DNA of 64,000 bases from CAJBVG01 sp943371425 (lineage in GTDB: Bacteria; Bacteroidota; Bacteroidia; Sphingobacteriales; Sphingobacteriaceae): the NCBI GenBank assembly GCA_943371425.1, contig CALRUR010000005.1:124001-188000 (forward strand), read 5' to 3'. Below the pieces are notes generated by a model that searched no databases, had not been told where the DNA came from, and worked only from the letters and a program-made list of their open reading frames with translations. Made by a program: the position numbers and the translations under genes. Shown piece by piece: positions 35,479-45,229 of this stretch. Each line of letters starts with the position of its first letter. Position 1 is the first letter of the stretch.

Positions 35479-36501
35479 ATGATAGATTTAAGAAGCGATA
35501 CCGTAACTAAACCAACCAAAGGCATGTTAGAGGCCATGTTTTCTGCCCCCCTTGGCGACGATGTTTATGGTGAAGACCCAAGTATAAATGCTTTAGAACA
35601 AAAGGTTGCAGGCATTTTCGGTTTCGAATCTGCTGTTTTTTGTCCTTCTGGCACCATGACCAATCAAATTGCCATAAAAACACATACTATACCCGGTGAT
35701 GAAGTTATTTGCGATGCTACCTCACATATTTATAATTATGAAGGTGGAGGAATGGCTTTTAATTCAGGTGTTCAGGTACGTGCAGTGCATGGTACTTCCG
35801 GAAAAATTAATGCTACACATGTAGAAGAAAATATACACCCTCCCGTAATAAATTTACCACGCACCTCCTTAGTTGCTTTAGAAAATACCTTGAACAAAGC
35901 AGGTGGAGGTTATTATACATTAGCAGAAATTGCTACTATTTCCGACATGTGTAAAAAGCATCATTTACCCTTGCATTTAGACGGTGCTCGTGTGTTTAAT
36001 GCACTGCATGAAACCAAAGATAATGCTAAAGAATATTCAACTTATTTCGATTCGGTTTCTGTATGTTTCTCTAAAGGCCTAGGTGCACCGGTTGGTTCTG
36101 CTTTGTTAGGCTCTAAAGAATTTATAGCAAAAGCTCGTAGGTACAGAAGGTTGTTAGGAGGAGGAATGAGGCAAGCGGGTGTGTTAGCAGCAGCAGCTTT
36201 GTATGCTTTAGATCATCATATTAATAGGATAGAAGACGACCATCGTAGAGCTAGAGAAATTGGTAAAACATTAAGCACCGTAAATTATGTTAGAGAACTA
36301 TTACCTGTGCTCAGTAACATCATTATTTTTAAATTAAAGGAGGAGGTTTCATCAGATGATTTTATCGCCTACCTCAAAAAAAATAATATTGTAGCTAATA
36401 CCATGGGTAAACAAACCATGCGTTTTGTAACTCATCTAGATTTTAATGATGATGATTTAGAAAAGGTATTACATGTGATTTCAAATTTTAATATTAAATA
36501 A
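35479..36501 (+). CDS. ltaE: Low-specificity L-threonine aldolase
   Basis: PLP enzyme that splits threonine to glycine and acetaldehyde. 340 residues from the typical opening MIDLRSDTVTKPT; LHLDGARVFNAL holds the PLP-binding Asp and SKGLGAPVGS the Schiff-base lysine. Complete. The promoter must lie within the first codons of the divergent anchor-L gene, since only 6 bp separate the starts. The YceI gene starts on the last base of its stop codon (TAATG). Confidence 0.94.
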   Translation: MIDLRSDTVTKPTKGMLEAMFSAPLGDDVYGEDPSINALEQKVAGIFGFESAVFCPSGTMTNQIAIKTHTIPGDEVICDATSHIYNYEGGGMAFNSGVQVRAVHGTSGKINATHVEENIHPPVINLPRTSLVALENTLNKAGGGYYTLAEIATISDMCKKHHLPLHLDGARVFNALHETKDNAKEYSTYFDSVSVCFSKGLGAPVGSALLGSKEFIAKARRYRRLLGGGMRQAGVLAAAALYALDHHINRIEDDHRRAREIGKTLSTVNYVRELLPVLSNIIIFKLKEEVSSDDFIAYLKKNNIVANTMGKQTMRFVTHLDFNDDDLEKVLHVISNFNIK

Positions 36502-37055
36502 TGAAAGCCCTCTTTACTTTTTTCTTTTTTCTATTTTCAACTTTAACAATTAATGCCCAACAAGTAAATAAATTATTGTTGAATTCGGGTACTGTTTCTT
36601 TCCTTTCTGATGCTCCTTTAGAACAAATTAAAGCGAGTTCAAATAAGCTCAAAGGCTTGCTTTTATTAGCTGATAAAACCTTTGCCTTTACCATAGACAT
36701 TAACTCCTTTAACGGTTTTAATGGAAGCATACAACGCGAACATTTTAATGAAAACTATATGGAAAGTGATCAGTTTCCAAGGGCTAGTTTTACAGGTAAA
36801 ATTGTTGAAGATATAGATTTTGAAAAAGATGGAGTATATGAACTCCGTGCTAAAGGTAAATTAACCATACACGGGATAGAAAAAATAAGAACCATAAAAA
36901 TTACTATTGAAACAAAAAATGGTCGAATTATGGTGCGATCTAAATTTTTGGTGCTCTTAGAAGAACATGGAATCAATATCCCAAGTATCGTAAATCAAAA
37001 AATTGCAGAAGAAATACAAGTAGACGTAAACGCACAATTTAATTCGTATGAATAG
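36501..37055 (+). CDS. YceI family exported protein
   Basis: 184 residues; signal peptide ends TINAQQ at about 20. The lipocalin-like YceI fold shows in KLKGLLLLADKTFAFTIDINSF, NYMESDQFPRASFTGK and GKLTIHGIEKIRTI. YceI proteins bind long isoprenoid lipids where studied. It starts on the stop of the aldolase gene and overlaps the kinase gene by 8 nt, giving a tightly coupled run of four genes (aldolase, YceI, kinase, regulator). Confidence 0.88.
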   Translation: MKALFTFFFFLFSTLTINAQQVNKLLLNSGTVSFLSDAPLEQIKASSNKLKGLLLLADKTFAFTIDINSFNGFNGSIQREHFNENYMESDQFPRASFTGKIVEDIDFEKDGVYELRAKGKLTIHGIEKIRTIKITIETKNGRIMVRSKFLVLLEEHGINIPSIVNQKIAEEIQVDVNAQFNSYE

Positions 37056-39876
37056 AATACTCGTTTTTCTGTTATTTATTTTACCTCTAAAATTAGTAGG
37101 GCAGTCGCCGTATTTTAACGAAATTCCTTTTTTGTTTAATGAGAATAATTACAAGCTAAATTGCTTAGCGAATGATACTGCCGGTTATTTATACATTGGT
37201 ACCAATAAAGGAGTGTTTTATTTTGATGGCTATAATTTTAACAAGCTTGGTATTGAAGTAAAAAATGAACTAAATGTAAAAAAACTGTTTTTTGATCATC
37301 AAAATAATTTATGGATAGGGGATGAGCTTGGGAATGTTTACCTCAAAAAAAATGAATCAGCTAGCCTACTTAAAGTTCATAAATTTAAGGCAGGTGTTTC
37401 TGATATGCTGCAAGACCAATTCCACAACATTTGGCTTTCCAGTTTAGGTGATGGTATTATTTGTGTTAAACCTGATTTAAGTTTGCAAAAATGCCCAACA
37501 CTAACAGATAATTATGTGTACGATTTATTGTTAGTTGGGGAGCAAGTATGGATAGCAACAGACAATAGAATTAACATCATCAATAATAAAACTTTTAAAC
37601 AAATAGAATTTAAGCAGAATAAGAATATTACGGATGAAATTGTTACTTATCTGTCTTATAATAACAAATATAATTTTATTACCATTGGCACACAATCAAA
37701 AGGAATGTTTATTTATAGTATACCTCAAAATAAAATAGAGCATATTATAAACAGTGAGAATTTTGGCGCCATCAATAAAATTATAAATGATAAAAATGAA
37801 ACATGGTTGCTTACCGAAGACTCCTCTCTTGTGCATTATTTACATGAAGGAGCTTACAAAATATATAATAAAAAGAATACTAAGTTTATTTCGGGTATTA
37901 GTGATGCAATAGTTGATAATGAAGGGAATTTCTGGCTTTGTAATAAAACAAGCTCACTTTATTCGTTCAATAATTTGTTTGAATATTTAGCTTTCCCAAA
38001 TCAGCAAATAAATTCTTGTAATGCCATATATCGCGATACACACAATCGTTTGTGGTTTAGTACAAAAAATGAATTGTATTATTATGATAATGCCAAGTTT
38101 ACCAAAGTGTTTTCATCAGAAAAAAACATTAGCATAGTAAGTATACATGAAGATGAATATGGCAATATTTGGGCTGGCACTTTTGATAAAGGATTAATTA
38201 AGATTAATCTGCAAACCAATAAACATGTATTTTATACAAATAAAAATGGATTATCCAACAATAATATATTATCAATAGCATCTGTAAAAAACATACTTTG
38301 GTTGGCAACCTTAGGTGGCATTTGTAAAATAGAATTTAGTACAGAGAATGATAAGTTGATTTCGGTTACAAATTTCGAAAAGGAAAAAAGTATAGGCATT
38401 AATTTTATTTACCAGGTATTTGTGGATTCTAAAAATAGAATTTGGTTTGCAACAGATGGCAAAGGCTTAACCATGTATGATGGAAGCACATTCCATAATT
38501 ACAATAAAACAAACGGACTAAAAAGCAAAACCATTTATTCGATTACAGAAGATAAAAATGGTAAAATTTGGTTTAGTACTTTAAATGATGGGATTTATTC
38601 ATTTAATGGGAAAGAATTTAAAAATTTCAACAGATTAAATGGCATCAGAAGTTTAACTATTTCGGGTTTAGTATGCGACAATTTTAACAACATGTTAATT
38701 ATAAGTGATATTGGGATTGATGTATTTAATACCAGCACTTATCAGGTTTTATATCATGATGATGAAATTGGATTGAAAAATATAAAGCCAACACTTAATG
38801 CCAATTGTAAAGACTCTTATCAATATATATGGATTGGTACTGCTAATGGAATTATAAAATATTATACACAACTTAATTCTATGTGGAATGGGCCTAGTAC
38901 AATACTTAAACAAGTAAATGTATTTAGTAAAAAAATAGATATAACAAAAGCAGCTCATTTTAAGGCCGACGAAAATTATTTTGTGTTTGAATTTGTTGGA
39001 TTATGGTACCACAAACCTAGCGAAGTAAAATACAGAGTACAGTTAGAAGGTTATGACCTTAAATGGTATGATACCAAAGACAATAAGCTTACTTACTCTA
39101 AATTACCACCCGGCAACTATGTGTTTAAAGTAATGAGTTCTGCAAGTAACGATTTTACATATGCTAAAATTACTTCCTATAAATTTGAAATAGATCACCC
39201 TTTTTGGCAAAAAAATTGGTTCATTTTGTTGGCTTCTATTTTGCTAATTTTTGGCATTTATGTATTTGTAAATTGGAGAACAAAAGGATTACAAGAGAAG
39301 CAACAATTTGAAAATGATAGAATCCGATTTCAATTAGAAACGCTCAGAAATCAAATCAATCCACATTTTTTGTTCAACAGCTTTAATACCCTGGCGGGTA
39401 TTATAGAAACGAACCCAGATAAGGCAATTCTATTTGTTGAAAAACTATCTGATTTCTATCGCGAATTATTAACCTATAGAGAGAAAAATTTAATAAACCT
39501 TAGCGAAGAATTGAAATTATTGGAAAATTATATCTTCTTAATTGAACAACGATTTTTAGGTAAAATTAAATTCGAATTACAAATTCCACTTGATTTATTT
39601 TCTAAAAAAATTGCACCATTGAGTTTGCAACTATTAATAGAGAATGCCATAAAACACAATACCGCCTCAAGAGAAGACCCATTAATTATTAAAATTTTTG
39701 CAGACCAAAATTATTTGGTAGTGCAAAATGAAATTTTACGCAAGAGTTCTGGTGTAATATCTACTGGCATAGGTTTGCAAAATATTGTAAAGAGATATGA
39801 ATTGTTGAGTGATATGAAGGTGGAGATAATAGATAATCAACAAATATTTATAGTAAAGGTTCCTTTAATTGATTAA
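37048..39876 (+). CDS. Propeller-type sensor histidine kinase (LytS-like core)
   Basis: 942 residues. Signal peptide (LFILPLKLVGQ), about a dozen regulator-propeller repeats (residues 30-640, for example IGTNKGVFYFDG, WFATDGKGLTMYDG), a Y_Y_Y domain (about 645-730), one membrane helix (FILLASILLIFGIYVFV, about 735-755), and a cytosolic kinase: phospho-acceptor motif NPHFLFNSFN, N box LLIENAIKHN and G box STGIGLQN. It would sense a periplasmic signal and phosphorylate the LytTR regulator encoded next. The ligand is unknown. Not the one-piece hybrid (HTCS) type, since the regulator is separate. Confidence 0.92.
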   Translation: MNRILVFLLFILPLKLVGQSPYFNEIPFLFNENNYKLNCLANDTAGYLYIGTNKGVFYFDGYNFNKLGIEVKNELNVKKLFFDHQNNLWIGDELGNVYLKKNESASLLKVHKFKAGVSDMLQDQFHNIWLSSLGDGIICVKPDLSLQKCPTLTDNYVYDLLLVGEQVWIATDNRINIINNKTFKQIEFKQNKNITDEIVTYLSYNNKYNFITIGTQSKGMFIYSIPQNKIEHIINSENFGAINKIINDKNETWLLTEDSSLVHYLHEGAYKIYNKKNTKFISGISDAIVDNEGNFWLCNKTSSLYSFNNLFEYLAFPNQQINSCNAIYRDTHNRLWFSTKNELYYYDNAKFTKVFSSEKNISIVSIHEDEYGNIWAGTFDKGLIKINLQTNKHVFYTNKNGLSNNNILSIASVKNILWLATLGGICKIEFSTENDKLISVTNFEKEKSIGINFIYQVFVDSKNRIWFATDGKGLTMYDGSTFHNYNKTNGLKSKTIYSITEDKNGKIWFSTLNDGIYSFNGKEFKNFNRLNGIRSLTISGLVCDNFNNMLIISDIGIDVFNTSTYQVLYHDDEIGLKNIKPTLNANCKDSYQYIWIGTANGIIKYYTQLNSMWNGPSTILKQVNVFSKKIDITKAAHFKADENYFVFEFVGLWYHKPSEVKYRVQLEGYDLKWYDTKDNKLTYSKLPPGNYVFKVMSSASNDFTYAKITSYKFEIDHPFWQKNWFILLASILLIFGIYVFVNWRTKGLQEKQQFENDRIRFQLETLRNQINPHFLFNSFNTLAGIIETNPDKAILFVEKLSDFYRELLTYREKNLINLSEELKLLENYIFLIEQRFLGKIKFELQIPLDLFSKKIAPLSLQLLIENAIKHNTASREDPLIIKIFADQNYLVVQNEILRKSSGVISTGIGLQNIVKRYELLSDMKVEIIDNQQIFIVKVPLID

Positions 39877-39877
39877 T

Positions 39878-40633
39878 ATGAATATAGTTATAATTGAAGA
39901 TGAAAATGTAGCTGCAGAGCGTTTGCTAGCGGCCATTAAAAAAATTGATGAACAAGCTGTATTACTTTGCCAGCCAGACAGCATTAAATCAAGCGTTGAT
40001 TTTTTCAAACAAAATAAAGAAAAAGTAGATTTGATTTTTTGTGACATCCAATTGTCGGATGGATTGAGTTTTGAGATTTTCAAAAAAATAGAATTACGCA
40101 TCCCTATTATTTTTACCACTGCTTATGATGAGTATGCTGTTAAGGCATTTAAGTTAGCAAGTGTTGATTACCTATTAAAACCGATTAAGAAAGAAGAATT
40201 GCAAGCCGCTATCTCTAAATTTAAAGAGTATTTTGATAAGGATGAATCGCATGCTAAAATAGAAATATTGCAAGATGCTTTGGTTAAAATTCAACAGAAA
40301 AGAATTGTTGTGAGGTACGGGCATACCATTAAAGCCATTGAAATTGCCGATGCGGCGTATTTTTATTCGAAGCAAAAGGTAACGCTCATGACCATGAAAA
40401 AAGGAGAAGTGTTGCCTATTGATGAAAACCTTGATGAGCTTGAAAGAATCTTGGACCCTAAGCAGTTTTTTAGAATAAATAGGCAATGTATTCTATGTTT
40501 TGAGGCCATCGATAATATGTTTACGTACACAAAATCGCGTGTGAAAATTACCCTCAAACCTAAAACTGAAGAAGAAACCATTGTAAGTACCGAACGCTCT
40601 TCTGATTTTAAAGCTTGGTTATTGGGTAGATAA
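39878..40633 (+). CDS. LytTR family response regulator
   Basis: Receiver domain (residues 1-120) with phospho-acceptor Asp56 in IFCDIQLSDG, acidic pocket IIEDE, Thr in FTTAYDEYA and Lys in LLKPIKK, then a LytTR DNA-binding domain (about 145-250, RIVVRYGHTIKAIEI, FFRINRQCI). The ATG at 39878 is 1 nt after the kinase stop; the in-frame TTG at 39869 is less likely. It acts with the kinase upstream. The next gene, a cytochrome-like lipoprotein 98 bp away, is a plausible target but no LytTR half-site pair was identified. Confidence 0.93.
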   Translation: MNIVIIEDENVAAERLLAAIKKIDEQAVLLCQPDSIKSSVDFFKQNKEKVDLIFCDIQLSDGLSFEIFKKIELRIPIIFTTAYDEYAVKAFKLASVDYLLKPIKKEELQAAISKFKEYFDKDESHAKIEILQDALVKIQQKRIVVRYGHTIKAIEIADAAYFYSKQKVTLMTMKKGEVLPIDENLDELERILDPKQFFRINRQCILCFEAIDNMFTYTKSRVKITLKPKTEEETIVSTERSSDFKAWLLGR

Positions 40634-40731
40634 GTTTATCCTTATTCAGAATATAATATTCCCAGTTCAGTATCTTTTAATTTTAATATTGCCTAAATAA
40701 GTACACTTTTAATTTGTAAACCTAAATACAA

Positions 40732-41472
40732 ATGAAAAAACTAGCCTTATTAGCATTGTTAAGTACTGCAGTACTCGCTCAATCGTGCTCTCATGAAGTG
40801 GTAGAAACGATAAAAGAAGTAATAAATGATACTACCTTAAATGGTGGAGGAGGTGGAACTGGTGGAGGAGGAAATACTAACCCATGCGACCCTACAAAAA
40901 TTTATTTCGTAAACGATGTGTTGCCTATATTTTTAGCGAATTGTGCTTATAGTGGTTGTCATGATGCTGGCACTGCTGCAGACGGTGTTGTATTAGATAA
41001 TTATTTTAACATATTAAACACTGGCGAAATTATTCCGGGTAATGCACATAATTCTGAAGTGTATGAAAAAATTGTAGATACCGACCCTAGTGATGTAATG
41101 CCACCGGCGCCAAAGAGTAGATTAAGTACCGATCAGATTTCATTAATAGCTCGTTGGATAAACGAAGGGGCACAAAATACAGAATGTATAAATTCTACTG
41201 CATGCGATACGTTAAATGTAACCTTTGCTGTGCATGTACAAAACGTACTGAAAAACAATTGCATTGGTTGCCATTCTGGTACCGCTCCATCTGGTGGCAT
41301 TGGACTTTCAAACTACACAGAAGTTAAAGCCGCTGTAAATAGTGGTGCCTTATTGGGCTCTATTAAACATACAACAGGATGGTCTACAATGCCCAAAAAT
41401 AGAGCAAAGTTGAGCGATTGTAACATTCGCCAAATCGAAATGTGGGTTGCAGCTGGTTCGCCTAATAATTAA
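40732..41472 (+). CDS. Lipoprotein with two cytochrome-c-like domains (CX4CH and CXXCH)
   Basis: 246 residues. Lipobox LAQSC gives a lipidated Cys at about residue 19; a Gly-rich linker follows. Two similar domains: the first has CAYSGCH (CX4CH) and a distal Met-Pro in VMPPAP, the second CIGCH (standard CXXCH) and TMPKN. They resemble the planctomycete-type cytochrome domain. It should bind two hemes c at the outer side of the periplasm. Related to the two lipoproteins at 45283-46162, and the second domain's ending aligns with the 45283 protein. Encoded after the kinase-regulator pair. Confidence 0.82.
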   Translation: MKKLALLALLSTAVLAQSCSHEVVETIKEVINDTTLNGGGGGTGGGGNTNPCDPTKIYFVNDVLPIFLANCAYSGCHDAGTAADGVVLDNYFNILNTGEIIPGNAHNSEVYEKIVDTDPSDVMPPAPKSRLSTDQISLIARWINEGAQNTECINSTACDTLNVTFAVHVQNVLKNNCIGCHSGTAPSGGIGLSNYTEVKAAVNSGALLGSIKHTTGWSTMPKNRAKLSDCNIRQIEMWVAAGSPNN

Positions 41473-41498
41473 TAATTTTGATTAATTTCGAATCTAAT

Positions 41499-41506
41499 TA
41501 TTTTTG
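41499..41506 (+). promoter_or_regulatory. Promoter of pepT (-33 and -7 boxes)
   Basis: TTTG at 41477-41480, 18 nt, then TATTTTTG at 41499-41506: the best match to the Bacteroidota promoter pattern in this window. The -7 box ends 2 nt before the ATG, which predicts a leaderless mRNA. Confidence 0.7.
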
Positions 41507-41508
41507 AT

Positions 41509-42750
41509 ATGAAATTAGCGTATACCGTAACCGAACGATTTTTAAAATATGTAAAAATTGATACACAATCGGACCCAAGCTCGCCTACTTGCCCATCCAC
41601 AGAGAAGCAAAAAAACTTAGGTAGTTTGTTAGTAGAAGAATTACTGGCCATGGGAATTTCGGATGCTGAGATGGATGAAAACGGATATGTGTATGGAACG
41701 TTACCATCCAATACAAATAAAGAAGTTCCGGTGATTTGCTTTTGCTCACACATGGATACTTCGCCAGATTGTACAGGAAAAGATGTAAATCCAATTGTAC
41801 ATGTAAATTACGATGGTAAAGATATAGTGTTGCCAAAAGATCATACTCAGGTATTAAAAACTTCAGAGCACCCGGCATTACTCGATCAACTAGGGAACGA
41901 TATTATTACGACTGATGGTACTACTTTGTTAGGTGCCGATAATAAAGCAGGTGTGGCGGAAATTATGGATGCCATACATCAACTTATAAAAAATCCAGAA
42001 ATTAAACATGGTACTATAAAAATATTATTTACCCCCGACGAAGAAATTGGAAGAGGCGTTGATAAAGTTAATTTGAAAAAGTTAGGGGCAGATTTTGCCT
42101 ATACCATGGATGGCGAAACACGTGGACATATAGAAGACGAAACTTTTTCGGCCGATGGATTGAGTATTAACATACATGGCGTAGCTTCTCACCCAGGTTT
42201 TGCAAAAGACAAAATGGAGAACGCAGTAAAAATTGCTTCGGATATTGTGGCAGCTTTACCTAAAGATTCTTATTCGCCAGAAACAACGAGCGGACGAGAA
42301 GGCTTTGTGCATCCTACATCTATAAGTGGAAACATGGAGAGCGCTACTATTCAATTTATAATTCGCGATTTTGATACACATAAATTAAAGGAGCATGAGT
42401 TTTTTGTAGAGGAGCTTACCAAAAAAGTAATGCTAAAGTATCCAGGTTCTACGTATAAAATTGAAGTGCAAAATCAATACCGAAATATGAAAGAAGTATT
42501 GTTAAAACATCCGCAGTTAGTGGAGTATGCAGAAGAAGCAATTCGCAGAGCAGGCATGAACCCTGTGAGCGGTGGCATACGTGGTGGAACAGATGGCTCG
42601 CGTTTATCGTTTATGGGCTTACCATGCCCTAATATATTTGCTGGCGAGCATGCCTTCCATTCTAAACTTGAGTGGGTTACAGTACAAGATATGCAGTTAG
42701 CGGTAGATACTATTATGCATTTGGTGCAGGTATGGGAAGAGAAGAGTTAG
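41509..42750 (+). CDS. pepT: Peptidase T (tripeptide aminopeptidase)
   Basis: M20B zinc peptidase that removes the N-terminal residue from tripeptides in the cytosol. 413 residues. Metal-site motifs CFCSHMDTSPD, LLGADNKAGVAEI, FTPDEEIGRG, MDGETRG and the C-terminal EHAFHSKLEW are all present. No signal peptide. Monocistronic, with word repeats after its stop. The start is fixed by the promoter box directly before it. Confidence 0.96.
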   Translation: MKLAYTVTERFLKYVKIDTQSDPSSPTCPSTEKQKNLGSLLVEELLAMGISDAEMDENGYVYGTLPSNTNKEVPVICFCSHMDTSPDCTGKDVNPIVHVNYDGKDIVLPKDHTQVLKTSEHPALLDQLGNDIITTDGTTLLGADNKAGVAEIMDAIHQLIKNPEIKHGTIKILFTPDEEIGRGVDKVNLKKLGADFAYTMDGETRGHIEDETFSADGLSINIHGVASHPGFAKDKMENAVKIASDIVAALPKDSYSPETTSGREGFVHPTSISGNMESATIQFIIRDFDTHKLKEHEFFVEELTKKVMLKYPGSTYKIEVQNQYRNMKEVLLKHPQLVEYAEEAIRRAGMNPVSGGIRGGTDGSRLSFMGLPCPNIFAGEHAFHSKLEWVTVQDMQLAVDTIMHLVQVWEEKS

Positions 42751-42912
42751 TGTGCTAGTGTGCTAGTGTGATAGTATGCTTGTGTGCTAATGGAGGCAAC
42801 AGAGTGCCCTTTGCGTTCTTTGCGATAACTTTCGCGTTCTTTGCGTGAAACTCAAAATCATTCAGGAAAAGAAAAACTTTGTGAAACTCTGTGTGTACTT
42901 TGAGAAACTCTG
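42748..42912. repeat. Three word-repeat families in tandem (TGTGCTAG, CTTTGCGTT, CTTTGTGAA)
   Basis: From the pepT stop: TGTGCTAG units (42752-42792), then CTTTGCGTTCTTTGCG and TTCGCGTTCTTTGCGTG (42806-42850), then ACTTTGTGAAACTCTGTG and ACTTTGAGAAACTCTGTG (42866-42912). The whole spacer up to the convergent serine hydrolase gene is repeat matter. Confidence 0.78.
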
Positions 42913-42926
42913 TGACCTAAAAAAAC

Positions 42927-44207
42927 CTACATCTTCACAATTCGCAAAACAATTCCTTCTATTTCCAAACTATAAACTCCAACAGATAATTTCTCAATAG
43001 AAATTTTATTGCCTTCCAAAATTCCTTTTTGCATTATCTGTCCGTTTACGTTTTTAATACAATAATTTAAATTAGTTATCCCATTAATAAATACTTCGTT
43101 TTGGCTAGGGTTAGGGTAAACACTTACTTTTTTATCTTTAAGCTGATGGTTTATCGAAGTTGCATTACACATTATGTTGTTAAGGCGTTTCCAAATCTCA
43201 TTATTAAAAATCATAGGTAATTCATTTTGATCAGCAGGTTTATTACCCATGCGAATTACCACCATTTTTTTACTTGGAACTACATTTATTATTTGTCCGT
43301 TTTTGCCCATTGCACTGTACATATCTACAGGTGCATCGGGTGCTAACATTCCATTAAACACTACTTGCAAACCTGGTAACATAAATTTATTTTTCCCATT
43401 AAGCCACCATAAATATCCGTACGCAGGATTAAGGTTTTGCGAAGTATTGGTCATTTGTGTTTTAAAAGTTCCATCTCTTAAAACGGTATCGTTATTCCAC
43501 ACAAAATTATTTTGTGCAAGTAAACCGAAGCGTGCCATAGAACGAGCGGTACTAAAATAAACATTGTTATAACCTTGCTTAATATACAAACCACTCATAC
43601 CTGTTTTTAATTTGATGTTTGTATTCAGAAACTGATTCAAGCTTTGATTGCTTGCATTTACAATTACTTCTTCCAATAAAGTATATACAGCATTGTGGTA
43701 AGCCCAGCGAGTGCCAGGTTCTGCAAGGCAAGTTAAACAACTAGGCTCTGTACAATCCACATCGGGTACATTATCGTTTATACCAGAGTTCATACTGAGT
43801 TGATGTACAATTTTTATTTTTTGTTCATCGGTAGTGCTGCAGCTAGTCCAGCCGGTATTTAAATAAGTTGAACTAGCATCGTTAATGTTTAGCAAATTTT
43901 GTTCGGCCGCAATTCCAACTACTGTGGCAAGCATTGATTTACCTGCCGATGCCCAATACCAAAAACTATCTTGATTAAATGTGCCATAATAATTCTCGAT
44001 TACAATACGTCCGTCTACTAAAACTAAAAATGCTTTCGAATTATTCTGCCCCACAAAATCTAAGAGCGAGGGTATACTATCAGTACACCAACCTAAATCG
44101 CTTGCACTTTTGGTTTCCCATTGGTTTCCTGTAAGAGGAGGGAAGTAGGTTTGTGCGGAGGTAAGGTTGCTAATGAATATTAGAAGTAAAAGGAGTTTTG
44201 TTCGCAT
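42927..44207 (-). CDS. Secreted serine hydrolase (class C beta-lactamase fold), T9SS type A cargo
   Basis: About 427 residues from ATG 44207 (MRTKLLLLLIFIS). The longer frame up to 44279 runs through a family A repeat and is rejected. Signal peptide ends TSAQ. The serine motif SAGK is at residues 87-90 and the Tyr motif YHN at 170-172, as in penicillin-binding-type hydrolases and esterases. A Cys-rich loop (CTEPSCLTC) precedes the Tyr motif. C-terminal T9SS type A tail from VYPNPSQNE to LRIVKM. Substrate may be an ester or a peptide; unknown. Confidence 0.88.
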   Translation of the reverse strand: MRTKLLLLLIFISNLTSAQTYFPPLTGNQWETKSASDLGWCTDSIPSLLDFVGQNNSKAFLVLVDGRIVIENYYGTFNQDSFWYWASAGKSMLATVVGIAAEQNLLNINDASSTYLNTGWTSCSTTDEQKIKIVHQLSMNSGINDNVPDVDCTEPSCLTCLAEPGTRWAYHNAVYTLLEEVIVNASNQSLNQFLNTNIKLKTGMSGLYIKQGYNNVYFSTARSMARFGLLAQNNFVWNNDTVLRDGTFKTQMTNTSQNLNPAYGYLWWLNGKNKFMLPGLQVVFNGMLAPDAPVDMYSAMGKNGQIINVVPSKKMVVIRMGNKPADQNELPMIFNNEIWKRLNNIMCNATSINHQLKDKKVSVYPNPSQNEVFINGITNLNYCIKNVNGQIMQKGILEGNKISIEKLSVGVYSLEIEGIVLRIVKM

Positions 44208-44210
44208 AAG

Positions 44211-44218
44211 CAAATGTA
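44211..44218 (-). promoter_or_regulatory. Predicted -7 box of the serine hydrolase gene
   Basis: TACATTTG on the minus strand, 3 nt before ATG 44207. A family A repeat lies directly upstream. Confidence 0.55.
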
Positions 44219-44225
44219 CGAAAAT

Positions 44226-44320
44226 GCGACTATACGACCATACGATTGTAAGATAGCAAGATTCTATTCTTAATTGCAAGCTAATCCTATCGTATAGTCG
44301 TATGGTCTTATAGTCGTATA
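44226..44320. repeat. Family A repeat, copy 1
   Basis: CGACTATACGACCATACGAT on the left, ATCGTATAGTCGTATGG and TATAGTCGTATA on the right, with a diverged centre of about 45 nt. The arms pair as a long imperfect hairpin. Confidence 0.8.
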
Positions 44321-44323
44321 AAC

Positions 44324-45229
44324 TTACAGTGTGAACGCCCTCGAAATATTAAACCCTAACCTCATTCCACCATCACTCCAAGTATCGGCAGTGCGGGTAA
44401 TAAATTGGTTTTCGGTGATGCCAAGAGAATTGGTTAAATGCACTTGAAAAACGTGTCCGCCAGTTTCGATATCCAAACCTATACCCATCGAATCATAATA
44501 AGTTGTCGCGCTGGTATATTTATTAGCACGAGCCATGTATTCGAAAGTTACGGCAGTACGTTTGGTGAATTTATAGCGACCTAAGAATCCAATTGCATAT
44601 GTATCGTTTTTATCGGCAATGTTATCTACTTGGTTATAGTGCACCATGCTAGGTGTTATTTGTAAAGAGAGGTCTTCGCTGAACTTACGAGCAATCATAA
44701 TTTGTTGTGCAAATGAGAAACGTGCTGATCTGTTTTTATATTTATCAACTCCAGAAATTAGCGTTGCTGCACCTTGTAAATTGGTATAATAAACTCCAGA
44801 AAGTAAGGTTACACTTACTGGCATGGTATTGCTTTTATTTTGTTGTAGCAACCTGTATTTTAAATAAGAGTCGTATGTTTTTTCGATAGAGGTTCTACCT
44901 AATCCGAATTGCAAACGACCATCATAACTGTACTCTAAACTCATGCGAATACTTGCACCGCCGTCTAAGCCCCAAAAATCATAAGATCCAGAATTAAATG
45001 GACCAAATCTGTGTGCAATTCTATAATCTAATGTTCTTTTACCACCCACTTCAATGGTGTGTTGGTTAATTAAACGAGTGCCTTTAAAAGTGGCAGCCAC
45101 TGGTTCGTTTTCATTCGTAGGATTCATTTCTTCCAATAGTTTCATCGGATCTGTTTCCTGCGCAGTACTTGTGTTTATGGTAAATAGGCTCGTTGCTATA
45201 ATGCCTAATGCTAGTATACTTTTTTTCAT
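44324..45229 (-). CDS. DUF5777 family outer-membrane beta-barrel protein
   Basis: 301 residues; signal peptide ends TSTAQ near residue 23. After a short acidic segment (METDP-like, LLEEMNP) comes ATFKGTRLINQHTIE, the DUF5777 signature, and a run of amphipathic strands (RIAHRFGPFN, RMSLEYSYDG, FEYMARANKY) ending in GFNISRAFTL, with an aromatic near the last residue as in outer-membrane proteins. Function unknown. It follows two cytochrome-like lipoprotein genes and a membrane protein gene in the same direction, so it may be a pore for an electron- or metal-handling module. Confidence 0.86.
   Translation of the reverse strand: MKKSILALGIIATSLFTINTSTAQETDPMKLLEEMNPTNENEPVAATFKGTRLINQHTIEVGGKRTLDYRIAHRFGPFNSGSYDFWGLDGGASIRMSLEYSYDGRLQFGLGRTSIEKTYDSYLKYRLLQQNKSNTMPVSVTLLSGVYYTNLQGAATLISGVDKYKNRSARFSFAQQIMIARKFSEDLSLQITPSMVHYNQVDNIADKNDTYAIGFLGRYKFTKRTAVTFEYMARANKYTSATTYYDSMGIGLDIETGGHVFQVHLTNSLGITENQFITRTADTWSDGGMRLGFNISRAFTL

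Noticed and set aside
39869..39877. TTG start for the LytTR regulator, overlapping the kinase gene
   Set aside because: ATG 39878 is 9 nt downstream, directly after the kinase stop, and the receiver fold begins right there.
44208..44279. N-terminal extension of the serine hydrolase
   Set aside because: The added 24 residues come from a family A repeat and precede the signal peptide and the -7 box.
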